Assembly: GCF_036711975.1 (NCBI RefSeq)
Contig: NC_091968.1
Location: forward strand, 5,952,001-6,016,000
Direction: 5' to 3'
Origin: Onthophagus taurus
Taxonomy: Eukaryota > Arthropoda > Insecta > Coleoptera > Scarabaeidae
DNA length: 64,000 nucleotides
Under the pieces are notes generated by a model. It was given only the letters and a program-made list of their open reading frames with translations, had not been told where the DNA came from and searched no databases. A program made the position numbers and the translations under genes. Numbering within the stretch: position 1 is the stretch's first letter; each line of letters begins with the position of its first letter. Shown here piece by piece: positions 37,216 to 50,700 of this stretch.

Positions 37216-38301
37216 TATCCTTGAAGAGCAAAATTAGAAGAGAACAAAGTTGAAGAACATTAAATTTTGTGAACGCAGTTTTTTTGTGTTAGTTTTTCTG
37301 TCTCAATATTACCTCAAAGATTGTTTTTTTTGCTACATCTTCCTGTGTAGATATAGTTGCGAAATGTTCTATTTGTTTAACACAAATGCAGCATATTTTT
37401 CAAAAAAGATTTTACGTTCTCAACGACTACAAATAGAAGTCATTATTTAAAGAGTGTTAAGTATGTGGAAGTGAAAATGAAATTTCCATCTTATTCGGTT
37501 TTATGGTTTTCTGTTTCATTTCAAGTTTCAAAACCAATTTAATCATTAATCATAATATCTTACGGCGGTGACACAATTTAAAGATGTTGCGAAACGAAAT
37601 GAATTTGTTCTTGCGTAAAATAATCAAGACTAATCTCGTAAATTACATATGTTAACAAACCGAGACATTTTCGGTTTTGTACGTAACCGAGAACACTAAT
37701 TATTTCGTATTAAACTTACCTCAAATGAACCCTCGTTAAAGCAATTGCACAAAACTAAAAGAAAATTTCAACAAAGACAATACAATAACCACATTAATAA
37801 TAATAATACAATAACTTTTTTTTTCTTTTAATAATTGGAGGCGAAATTAAACCCACACAATTTATTGTTTAATCTTTTTAATTATAAACGAGACTTGATA
37901 CATAGAGAGTGAAACTAAGACTTTGATTATTTTTTTTTAGTTTTAATTTATTTAAGTAAAATATCGTAGAGAAACTTGCAAGTTCTCGGTCAAAACCCGG
38001 TAATTTTATCTGACCTACTACACCTGCACCTAGAAAATGTGCACTTTCGTTGCCAATGAACTTAGAAAACGAGCGAGGTAAGTGAAACGGTACAAGCTAC
38101 ACACGATTCTCGTCTCTGTGCCAAGGGAAATGGTGTCTAGTTCAAATTATAAGAGGAAAGATTTGCAAGCCTACCATAAATGTCTTCGTATTGGAAGCGT
38201 TTAACATTAAAAAGACGACGTCGTCGATTTCACATTCTCAGTCATTTTAATAACTACGATGTCTTCAATTTTATTTATAGAAAGTATAAATTTATTTCTT
38301 T
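37216..38301. other. Single-copy spacer between satellite D and SP1
   Basis: About 1.1 kb with no satellite and no convincing coding region. It holds an isolated 35-base segment (37,720-37,754, minus) framed by an acceptor-like and a donor-like motif, and a GTAAGT after GCGAG on the plus strand near 38,080; neither can be joined to a neighbouring gene. 3' sequence of SP1 is expected at its right end. Confidence 0.4.
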
Positions 38302-38784
38302 TTACCAACAATATGAGTATTTAGATAAATGTTTTATTATCCAAGGAACAAATAAACTAACATCGGTGTATTGACCAGGATTACCTGGAAGTGCGCATCC
38401 AATCCCACTTGAAACGATTCCTTACAAAAAAATTAAAAAATAAATTATATTTGATTCATAATTATTTACCTATTAATTCATATCGTTTATATAAATTTCG
38501 AATTTGAAACGGACTCCCTGAATCGCCCTGTAATAAAAATTTTGATTATCTTAAATCATTAGGGATTTATTTAGTTTAATTTACCTTACACGTATCTCTT
38601 CCCCCACCTACAAATCCAGCACAAAAAAGAGTCGAAGCTGTTGCGTTGCAATCTTTTTGTGCGAAAATTGGTAAAGCCAATTTGTTGGGTATACAAGAAT
38701 ATAGAAGTGAAAATGCGTTTGTTGATCCCCAACCAGCCACCACACCTTTTCTGTTTGAGTAAATTTCAGAAACACCTGATATTC
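38302..38784 (-). CDS. SP1 exons 5-7 (catalytic Ser half)
   Basis: Three exons separated by introns of 57 and 49 bp. Exon 5 reads [10 protein letters not shown] to [13 protein letters not shown], exon 6 starts exactly at GDSGSP, and exon 7 reads [20 protein letters not shown] to a C-terminal [13 protein letters not shown]. The intron just before the Ser codon matches SP3, where an exon also starts at GDSGG. Confidence 0.93.
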
Positions 38785-41700
38785 CTACAACAAAAAAAAA
38801 CGATTTTGTTATACAGTAAAATTCCAGATTTCAAAGAATGCTCTTGGCTTTATTTTTAGGAGTCATGAAACGATTTATACATGAAGTTGAAGCTGAAACC
38901 TTCCTCTTCAAGACCGTATAGAAACTTAAATACCTTTGATTATACAAATTTTGAGATAAAAGTTAAAAAGTGAAGTAACAATTTTTAACTTAACCTAATA
39001 CGAATAATAATTCAAAATTTTCAAAAAATCGTATTGTCCTTATTTCTAGGAGTTATGAAACGATTTATATATCAAATTGAAGCTAAAACCTTGCTCTTCA
39101 AGACCGTATATAAACTTCATAGTTTTTTGTTATAAAAATCTTGAGATAAAAGGTAAGAAATAAAGTCTCAATTTTTAACTTAATCTAAAACGAATAAAAA
39201 TCAAGATTTTCAAAAAATCGTATTATCCTTATTTTCAGGAGTTATGAAATGATTTATACTTCAAATTGAAGCTGAAATCTTGCTCTTTAAGATCGTATAT
39301 AAACTAAAATACTTTTGATTATAAAAATTTTGAGATAAATGTTAAAAAGTGAAGTCACAATTTTTAACATAACCTAAAACGAATAAAAATTCAAGATTTT
39401 CAAAAAATCGTATTATCCTTCTTTTCAGGAGTTGTGAAATGATTTATACTTCAAATTGATGCTGAAGCCTTCCTCTTCAAGACCGTATATAAACTAAAAT
39501 ACTTTTGATTATAAAAATTTTGAGATAAAAGTTAAAAAGTGAAGTAACAATTTTTAAGTTAACCTAAGACTAATAAAAATGTAAGATTTTCAAAAAATTG
39601 TATTATCCTTATTTTTAGGAGTTATGAAATGATTTATACTTCAAATTGAAGCTGAAATCTTGCTCTTTAAGATCGTATATAAACTAAAATACTTTTGATT
39701 ATAAAAATTTTGAGATAAAAGTTAAAAAGTGAAGTAACAATTTTTAACTTAACCTAAAACGAATAAAAATTCAAGATTTTCAAGAAATCGTATTATCCTT
39801 ATTTTCAGGAGTTATGAAATGATTTATACTTCAAATTGAAGCTGAAACCTTGCTCTTCAAGACCGTATATAAACTTAAATACTTTTGCTTATACAAATTT
39901 TGAGATAAAAGTTAAAAAGCGAAGTAACAATTTTTAACTTAACCTAAAACGAATAAAAATTCAAGATTTTCAAAAAATCGTATTATCCTTATTTTTAGGA
40001 GTTATGAAATGATTTATACTTCAAATTGATGCTGAAACCTTCCTCTTCAAGACCGTATATAAACTAAAATACTTTTGATTATAAAAATTTTGAGATAAAA
40101 GTTAAAAAGTGAAGTATCAATTTTTAACTTACCTAACCTAATATGAATAATAATTCAATACTTTCAAAAAATCCTCTTGACTTTATTTTTAGGAGTTATG
40201 AAACGATTTATACCTGAAATTGAAGCTGAAACCTTCTTCTTCAAGACCATGTATTAATTGAAATACTTTTGATTATCAAAATCTTGATATAAAAATTAAA
40301 AAGTGAGTTCACAATTTTTAACTTAATCTAAAACGAATAAAAGTTCAAGATTTTCAAAAAATCGTATTATCCTTATTTTTAAGAGTTATGAAATGATTTA
40401 TACTTCAAATTGAAGCTGAAACCTTGCTCTTCAAGACCGTATACCGAGTGATTCAGACCACCCGGTATACCTAAGAAGTTGCAATAAAAAATATGATAAT
40501 AAAATCGTATATGATGAATCCAATGCACCAGTTTTTAATCCGTCTAGGAAAATCGCATGATCATGATCCAAAATCCAATTACAAAAAGCCAGCCTTCTTC
40601 AAAATTTCGTCCATTAAGAGCCTGATAGACACTAATTGTAAGATGGTAAGGATGCAAATGATTTTCCTTTAACATTCTCCATACTGTTGATTGGCTTAAT
40701 GTTAAGTCTATCGAAATCCGGCATGTAGAAACGTGTGGATTCAAGTTCACCGCTTCAAGAACTTCAGCAGTACTTTCCTCTCTTCTGATCACTTCTGACT
40801 CTTCGAATCGGCAAGACTTTGTCCTGAGTTGGTTGCACACAACCTGTACGTTTTATTCGGTTCGCCAAACGTTTAAAAACATGCCGCAACTGTTGCGGAC
40901 GATCGGGAAATCTTGCCGTATATCTTCGCGCTGCTTTCCGAAAGTTTTCTTTACATTCTCCCAACACCATTAACATGTCAAGTGCGTCTTCGTTGGTAAA
41001 CATAGTATTTTTTTAATAATAAATGTCAAATGTGGAAGTCATAGCTCACTTAATCATAAATTATTGAAAAATAATTTCAGCCGGTCCCTTAAGATTTTCA
41101 TCAATAGCACGTAAACGTTGCATTAAATCTAAGAAGAGTTAAAGCAAAAGTTGTTTATTTTTAAAAATCTTGGAAAATTTTTAAGTTGATGTCATTACCA
41201 CCAACTTCCGGTGTTACCAGTGTGATAAAAACTGGTGCATAGGATTCTTCATATACGATTTTATTATCATATTTTTTATTGCAACTTCTTAGATAATCGC
41301 GTTTTTGAGAAAAATCCCTGGTACGGGTGGTCTGAATATATAAAAATCTTGGTATAAAACAGCACAACAATGTAACAATTTTTAACTTAACTTAAAACGA
41401 ACAAAAATTCAAAATTTTCAAAAAATCGTATTGTCTTTATTTTTAGGAGCTATGAAACGATTTATACATGAAATTGAAGCTGAAACCTTCCTCTTCAAAA
41501 CCGTACATAAACTTAATTGCCTTTTGTTATAAAAATCTTCAGATAAAAGTTAAAAAGAGAACTAACAATTTTTAACTTAACCTAAGACGAATAAAAATTC
41601 AAGATTTTCAAAAAATCGTATTATGCTTATTTTTAGAAGTTATGAAATGATTTATACTTCCAATTGAAGCTGAAACCTTGCTCTTCAAGACCGTATATAA

Positions 41701-44700
41701 ACTTAAATACTTTTGCTTATACAAATTTTGAGATAAAAGTTAAAAAGCGAAGTAACAATTTTTAACTTAACCTAAAACGAATAAAAATTCAAGATTTTCA
41801 AAAAATCGTATTATCCTTATTTTTAGGAGTTATGAAATGATTTATATATCAAATTGAAGCTGAAACCTTGCTCTTCAAAACTTTATATAAACTCAATTAT
41901 TTTTGGTTATAAAAATTTTGAGATAAAAGTTAAAAAGTGAAGTATCAATTTTTAACTTAACCTAATATGAATAAAAATTCAATACTTTCAAAAAATCGTC
42001 TAGACTTTATTTTTAGGAGTCATGAAACGATTTATACCTGAAATTGAAGCTGAAACCTTCTTTTTCAAGACCATGTATAAATTGAAATACTGTTGATTAT
42101 AAAAATGTTGAGATAAAAGTTAAAAAGTGAAGTAACAATTTCTAACTTAACCTAAAGCGAATAAAAATTAAAGATTTTCAAAATATCGTAATATCCTTAT
42201 TTTATGGAGTTATGAAATAATTTATACTTCAAATTGAAGCTGAAACCTTCCTCTTCAAGACCGTATATAAACTTAAATACTTTTGCTTATACAAATTTTG
42301 AAATAAAAGTGAAAATGTGAAGTAACAATTTTTAACTTAACCTAAAACGAATAAAAATTCAAGATTTTCAAAAAATCGTATTATCCTTATTGTTAGGAGT
42401 TATGAAATGATTTATACTTCAAATTGAAGCTGAAACCTTGCTCTTTAAGATCGTATATAAATTTAATTGTTTTTTGTTATAGAATTCTTGAGATACATGT
42501 TAAAAAGTCAAGACACAATTTTTAACTTAACCTAAATCGAATAAAATTTTAAGATTTTCAAAAAATCGTATTGTCTTTATTTTTTGGAATTATGAAACGA
42601 TTTATACTTCAAATTGAAGCTGAAACCTTGCTCTTCAACACGTTATATAAACTTCATTGTTTTTTGTTATAAAAATCTTGAGATAAAAGTTAAGAAATAA
42701 AGTATCAATTTTTAACTTAATCTAAAACGAATAAAAATTCAAGATTTTCAAAAAAAAATCGTATTATCCTTATTTTCAGGAGTTATGAAATGATTTATAC
42801 TTCAAATTGAAGCTGAAACCTTGCTCTTCAAGACCGTATATAAACTCAATTGTTTTTGGTTATAAAAATTTTGAGATAAAAGTTAAAAAGTGAACTATCA
42901 GCTTTTAACTTAACCTAATATGAATAGAAGTTCAATATTTTCAAGAAATCGTATTGTCCTTATTTCTAGGAGTTATGTAACGATTTATATATCAAATTGA
43001 ATTTTGATAATAAAATCTTGCGATAAAAATTAAAAAGTGAGCTAACAATTTTTAACTTAATCTGAAACGAATAAAAATTCAAGATTTTCAGAAAATTGTA
43101 TTATCCTTATTTTTAGCAGCTATGAAATGATTTATACTTCAAATTGAAGCTGAAACCTTCCTCTTCAAGATCATGTATTAACTTAAATACTTTTGATTAT
43201 AAAAATTTTGAGATAAAAGTTAAAAAGTGAAGTAACAATTTTTAATTTAACACTAAAACTAATAAAAATTCAAGATTTTCAAAAAATCGTATTATCCTTA
43301 TTTTTAGGAGTTATGAAATGATTTATACTTCAAATTGAAGCTGAAACCTTCCTCTTCAAGATCGTATATAAACTTAAATACTTTTGATTATACAAATTTT
43401 GAGATAAAAGTTAAAAAGTGAAGTAACAATTTTTAACTTAACCTAAATCGAATAAAAATTTAAGATTTTCAAGAAATCGTATTGTCCTTATTTTTTGGAG
43501 TTATGAAACGATTTATACTGCAAATTGATGCTGAAACCTTGCTCTTCAGGACCATATATAAACTTAATTGTTTTTGGTTATAAAAATGTTGAGATAAAAG
43601 TTAAAAAGTGAAGTAACAATTTTTAACTTAACCTAAAACGAATAAATATTCAAGATTTTCAAAAAATCGTATTATCCTTATTTTCAGGAGTTATGAAATA
43701 ATTTATACTTCAAATTGACGCTGAAACCTTGCTCTTCAAGACCGTATATAAACTTAATTGTTTTTTGTTATAAAAATGTTGAGATAAAAGTTAAAAAGTG
43801 AAGTAACAATTTTTAACTTAACCTAAATCGAATAAAAATTTAAGATTTTCAAGAAATCGTATTGTCCTTATTTTTTAGAGTTATGAAACGATTTATACTT
43901 CAAATTGAAGCTGAAACCTTGCTCTTCAAGACCATATATAAACTTAATTGTTTTTGGTTATAAAAATTTTGAGATAAAAGTTAAAAAGTGAAGTATCAAT
44001 TTCTAAGTTAACCTAGTATGAATAAAAATTCAATATTTTCAAAAAATCCTTTTAACTTTATTTTTAGGAGTCCTAAAACGATTTATACATGAAATTGAAG
44101 CTGAAACGTTCCTCTTCAAGACAGTATACAAACTTATATACTTTTCATTATAAAAATCTTGAGATAAATATTACAGTACTGTCACCTCGTATAATACATT
44201 TATTTTCTGAAGATGCACGGCTAAACTCGAATCTTTCTAGTTCTAATAGAATCCAATAAAACTTGTTAATTTTATACTTCCTGATGTTTTTATTTTGTTT
44301 TTGATTCCTATCGGTTTCGGTTTATTAAACCGTTATCAAGGTAATCACCTACAGATAAAAATAACATTTTGCAATATATAACCATTCACGTTATAATATA
44401 GAAGGAAATACAATTAATGAAATATGTTTCACTTACGTCAGTTATACTATAAAATCAACATGAATGAACGAACACTACACACTATAAACATCGACGTAGC
44501 TTAATATAAAACTATTAGTAACACAATAAAATAAAATATTAGAGAAGGTTATTTTTACTTTCTTCTAATACTATACATTAATAATTTTTCATATAATAGA
44601 TACTCCCTTCACCGTATTAGTCCGTTATATCGAGGTTGTATTGTATTTGCTACATTTTTATTAATTTGTAATTAATTTTATGCGCGAAATAATTTCCTAG

Positions 44701-47700
44701 AGAAAAACTGCTTTACAAAGATCCAACAAAAAAAAGTGTTTGGCGTTAACGAAGCGAACAAAATTACACGAGGAAGGAAATGATAGATGAGGAAATCATA
44801 TTTCGTATCACATGCCTCTCTTATTATTTTACTTGAGACCGAAACGAATCTCGTTTGAAATTTACGTGAAATTTTCATACTAACGACCTTTCTTCTTCTT
44901 TAAAATAGAATTAACTTTCTTATTTTTCATTTAATCTTTTTTATTTTACCTATAAAGATACACAAAATGTTTTTTTTATTCAATTTGTAATAAACGTTGC
45001 GTTAATAAATTTAATTAGGCCGCGGTTGCTTTTAATTTCTCGCATTAACCAATTAATATATAAGATTTCGCACCAAACAATAGAAAATTTAATTGCGATT
45101 ATAATTTTAAAAACATAATTAATTAATTAATTCTTTTAGTAATTAATAACCTCAGTTTATTACTTTTTAATACATTTTTTTGTTAATTAATAAAAAAGAA
45201 AGTTTCTTACCTAAATTTGGCAGACAAATAGGGCGTACGGAATAATTAAACCTTATCTTCATACTTAAATGTAACAGCATAATATCTGCATAATACGTGT
45301 TTATATCGAAATGTTCATGTCGGATGATTTTTTTAATCGAAAATGTTGTTATTTCGTTATTTGGGTGGCACATATCATATTGTCCTACAACGACTTTGTA
45401 TAATTCTTGGAGAAAGCTGAAAGAAAAAAAATTAATTGTAATTTTTACTCTTTTTTAGATAAATTCACATAAATCTGATCGACTCCAGAGTTCTTGTACA
45501 ATTAACTTAATGTTTAAGGAAGGTAAACGAAAGGTGAGGGCTTACACTGATGTGAAAAGAATTCTATCTCTGACTTGGCTGATTAAACCTCTTAAAGAAA
45601 ATCACCACACGACTCAAACGTTTTATGATAAGGTTTATGATGATCGAAACATCGACAATTTTTGGGTTCATACTGCATTAAATTTAGAGCCTCAGATAAT
45701 CCTACTTTATTTAAGATACTTTTAGTAACTTATTTTGTATTTTGAAAATACTAAATACTTTTTTCTTAAACTTTTCTAACATGGTTGTCGAAAACTTAAT
45801 TTCATTGCTAATTTTTCCATCTATATATAATAGTCTCAAACGAAAAAGTGCTACACTTGCATGTAGAAGAGTTAAAAAGTGAAGTAACAATTTTTAACTT
45901 AACTTAAAACGAATAAACATTCAAGATTTTCAAAAAATTGTATTATCCTTATTTTTAGGAGTTATGAAATAATTTATACTTCAAATTGAAGCTGAAACCT
46001 TGCTCTTCAAGGCCGTATATAAACTTGATTGTTTTTTGTTATAGAAATGTTGAGATAAAAGTTAAAAAGTGAAGTAACAATTTTTAACTTAACTTAAAAC
46101 GAATAAACATTCAAGATTTTCAAAAAATCGTATTATCCTTATTTTTAGGAGTTATGAAATGATTTATACTTCAAATTGAAGCAGAAACCTTCCTCTTCAA
46201 GATCGTATATAAACTTAAATACTTTTGATTATAAAAATTTTGAGATAAAAGTTAAAAAGTGAAGTAACAATTTTTAATTTAACACAAAAACGAATAAAAA
46301 TTCAAGATTTTCAAAAAATCGTATTATCCTTATTTTCAGGAGTTATGACATGATTTATACTTCAAATTGAAGCAGAAACCTTCCTCTTCAAGATCGCATA
46401 TAAACTTAAATACTTTTGATTATACAAATGTTGAGATAAAAGTTAAAAAGTGAAGTCACAATTTTTAACTTAACCTAAAACGAATAAAAATTCAAGATTT
46501 TCACAAAATCGTCTTGACTTTATTTTCAGGAGTGATGAAACGATTTATACATGAAAATGAAGCTGAAACCTTGCTCTTCAAAACCGTATATAAACTTAAT
46601 TGTTTTTGGTTATAGAAATCTTGAGATAAAAGTTAAAAAGTGAAGTAACAATTTTTAATTTAACCTAATATGAGTAAAAATTGAAGATTTTCAAGAAATC
46701 GCTTTGACTTTATTCTTAGGAGTTATGAAACAATTTATACTTCAAACTGAAGCTGAAACTTAGCTCTTCAAGACCGCATATAAACTTAATTGCTTTTGGT
46801 TATAAGAATTTTGGGATAAACGTTAAAATGTGAAGTAACAATTTTTAACTTAACCTAAAACGAATAAAAATTAAAAATTTAAAAAAAAATCGTAATATCC
46901 TTATTTTATGTAGTTATGAAATAATTTATACTTCAAATTGAAGCTGATACCTTGCTCTTCAAGACCGTACATAAACTTAATTGTTTTTGGTTATACAAAT
47001 TTTGAGATAAAAGTTAAAAAGTGAAGTAACAATTTTTAACTTAACCTAAATCGAATAAAAATTTAAGATTTTCAAGAAATTTTATTTTATGGAGTTATGA
47101 AACGATATATATAATAGTGTCAAAGAAAAAAGTGCTGCACTTGTATGTAGGAGATTTAAAAGATTTCACACATACGACAAAGTTGCCGAACTAATTTCTG
47201 ACATTCACTCAGAATATGATTTAAAGTTATCCAAAATTGTAAAAACCGTTACTGATAATGGATCTAATATGGTTAAGGCATTTGAAGAATTTGGAAAAAG
47301 TGAACAAAATTTCGATAGCTCTGCAGATGATGATGAAAATAATAATGATGAGGATGATTTAGTTCCATCAGCACTCCCGGAGCCAACTGATAATCATGAC
47401 AAATATTTACTTCCTTATCATGAGAGATATGCAACTCATACTCTGCATTTGATAGCTGCAAGGGATATAGAACAAGTTAGAACACAAAATAGTCCTTGCA
47501 AGAAACTTCATAATAATAATAATAATAAGCATTTTATTGTTTTTTAATATTCACAATTTTCCCTTTAATACAATCTAATCTATATTATTAATATATTATA
47601 TTCACCCTCTACCCTCTTCCTCCATTTCCACACCCTCGGCTCCTCGGCCCAATCATCCCCTCATCCATCCCTTTGTCTCCTCACCCCCACAACCATTCTC

Positions 47701-50700
47701 ATCCATCGTCTCCCCTCTCCCCCCTTTCCTAAGATCTGCCAACATATGTTCCAACGTTTCCCATTCCTCCCTGCATAGCCTACACCACCTCCTCATCGGC
47801 CATCCAGTATCTGTTAGCTCTCTCCTCGTTTCCACAACGGAACCTAGCCACCAACTTCTTCCCTTCCTCATCTCCTTTCAATAACAAGTATCTAGGCAGC
47901 CCCTCCGTAATTATGTCCCTGTACCTTTCGTTATACCCTCCCTCTTTTATTTGTGTCCTTCTTTCCTGTCTCTGCACATCTCGGTCCCTATCTCTCAACT
48001 CCCTCCACATCTCCCTACCCCACCCTTCGTCTACTATTTATCTCAGTTACCGAGTAGCCCGCTCGTTTATAATAGTTGTCTCTGTCTCCTTTCCCATATC
48101 TGATCTTTCCCTCTCTACTTTCTCTCCAACACTTCCCCAAGATCCCGCAGTTTGGCCTCCCTTCTATTCTTTCTTCATATTTCACTGCAATCCTGCCCGC
48201 CTCCACTCTGACCTTATCCACCTTTACCTCTTCCCTCACTATATACCCCTTGCACGTCCTCCAGCATTGCCTGCTCTCTCCATCCCCATACCTTTGCTGC
48301 ATACATCATCACACTGCTAACCAGACCTTCAAACATAATCTTCCTCGTTGCCACATTCCTTCCAAAGACTCTCTTCCCCCAACCCACATGCGACCCCTCC
48401 CTGTTGTCCTCCCTAAACACATGTCCCAAGTAAGTATACTCCCTAACCTCCTCGATCTCTTTTCTCTCCCATCTCTAGTTTTCTGTTCTTTTTCTCCCAC
48501 CCTTACAAAACTTTATGATCCTTGTCTTCCCCACATTCACTTCCAGCCCCTTCCCCCAAGAAACTACATGATGCAGCCTTCGCTAAATGTCAAGCAGTAT
48601 GGAATCTATGTTCTAGATATCCGAAAGCATCCGAGATGTACTTGGAGTGTACTGGAAGTTCTCTTACTTCTCCATGTCCAACTAGATGCAACTCTTATTA
48701 CAACTGTATTCGCCACCTTTTGACAGTGTAAGAAAACCTAAATGAAACGTTAAGAAAACTCAACTTGCCACCTTTTAAAGACTACCATAAGTCGTAGATT
48801 TTTGATTGTAAGTTTAGACGAGGTCGCTTACAACGAGGATCTGCAAACTGTATAACATTTTTGGGCCGTAAGCGACCTCGGCTTAATCTGGTGAGACCAT
48901 CTAGTTCCATCATAACCAGGTGAAGTTGTAGATTTTCGATTCCAACTTCAACCGATGTCACTTGCGGCTGATGCTCTGGGATTTGTTTAACATTTTTGGA
49001 TTTACACAGCATTAAACATAGACCCTCAGCAGCAAGCGAACTCGGCTTAATCAGGTGAAATCATCAATTTCTATCATAACCAGGCAAAGTCGTAGATTTT
49101 TGATTTTAAGTGTAGCCCATGTCACTGACAGCCGAGGCTCTGCAATCTGTTTAACATTTTTGGCTTCATACAGCATTAAACGTAGATGAAAAATCTGGTG
49201 TAACCATTCAGTTCTATCATAACACGGCGAAATTGTAGATTTTCGATTCCAAGGTCAGCCAAGGTCGCTTGCGGCCGAGGCTCTGCGATGTGTTTGACAT
49301 TTTTGGTTTCATTTTAATCAGGTGAAATCATCTGATCGAGTTCATACCTCGTTGTAATGTGCACCTAAGAACGTGCATTTATCGTGCTTCGTATTTTGTG
49401 GATTCTGAGTGATTCCTCGAGTGACTTTATCGATATCATCGGATTTCATCGAGTGCCGCATGGTCCGGGTGGTAGTGATCGTGGTCCGAAGGCGGTGGTA
49501 GTGAGATTTTGTAGTAGATGACGACCTGATCAACTCCTCGCTGCTGCTGGCGTTTTGAGGTTCGACTTATCCTTCCACTGTATTACCAAAGTAATACAGT
49601 AATTATTAGTAATTATTTTCATTTACTACAGGAATTGTGTAAAGTAAATGAATTGCTTATACCTATTTATTTTCTTAATTTTTCTTTGTGATTCAGTCAT
49701 CTTGGCCATAAATCAAACCACCCTGCTTGCCTGTTCGGAACTTTTACAAGACTACAGAGCAGGTTAAACCGAATTGAACGTCTCGTGAACGTAGGTCGTT
49801 TCTAGCACAATTTTATGCCTCTACGAGCGACTCTTTTCGCATTATATCTGAACAGAACTGTACATTAATGACATTTTCAGTGTCATTAGGTGGTCAAACT
49901 GTTTAATGTATGCCGATGACTTCAAAATCTATCTTCGTGTTTCGTCACCCGTGCATTGTTCCAAGTTACAGCGCGATGTTGATAACTTAGAGCGATATTG
50001 CCAATCAAATATGTTAACATTAAACCCTTTAAAATGTAATTACTTTTAAGCGAAAAGATGTCATTACCTTCAATTACACATTGAATGAAGTAACTATCGC
50101 AAGAGTCCCACATGTTAGAGATCTTGGCATTATTATGGATGAACAATTACAGTTCGATGTTCACATTGATGGGGTGGTTAGTAAGGCTTGGCGTATGCTT
50201 GGCATTATTACTCGTTCCACAGAACAGTTCTCAAACGTATCATCCATTAGGGCCTTATATTATTCTTTTATTTTTAGTGTGCTGAATTATTGTAGCGTGG
50301 TGTAGAGTCCGCAGTATGACATTTATATAAATAGATTGGAAAAAATCCAAAAACAATTTTTAAAGTATTTATGTTTTAAAAGGCATCAATTAACGTCAAT
50401 AACGTTAATTACGAGTCTACCTGTAGACTTTTTAATTTTGTTTCCCTTAGTGAATGGAAATTCTGTAATGATGTTTATATGCTGTATAAGATAGTAAATG
50501 ACCGGTGTGAATCTATTGCGTTGGTTGCTGCTATAGATATACATAGTCCATCTCGCTTAGTAAGTTTGGTCCTCTCGGCGGTCCGTACCTTGGACGTTTA
50601 ATGATCTTTTTGTTTTTTCGTTAACTTAATTGTGGGTATTATCTTTTGTTTTTCCCCATAATAATTATATTAATTCTAATCTATTGTGTATATTATTATA

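Noticed and set aside
37720-37754. 35-base minus-strand segment flanked by TTTTAG-like acceptor and GTAAGT donor
   Set aside because: No phase-compatible partner in the desaturase (no acceptor found before its ATG) or in SP1. Probably chance in AT-rich DNA, though a non-coding 5' exon of the desaturase cannot be excluded.
45510-45725. 71-codon open frame as a host gene
   Set aside because: Inside an SP1 intron, next to transposon sequence and ending just before a hAT-derived piece; no recognised domain. Treated as transposon-derived.
47913-48723. Plus-strand open frames of 135 and 215 codons, Pro/Ser/Leu-rich
   Set aside because: Antisense reading of the GC-rich minus-strand non-LTR fragment, extended into the hAT flank. 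No family features.
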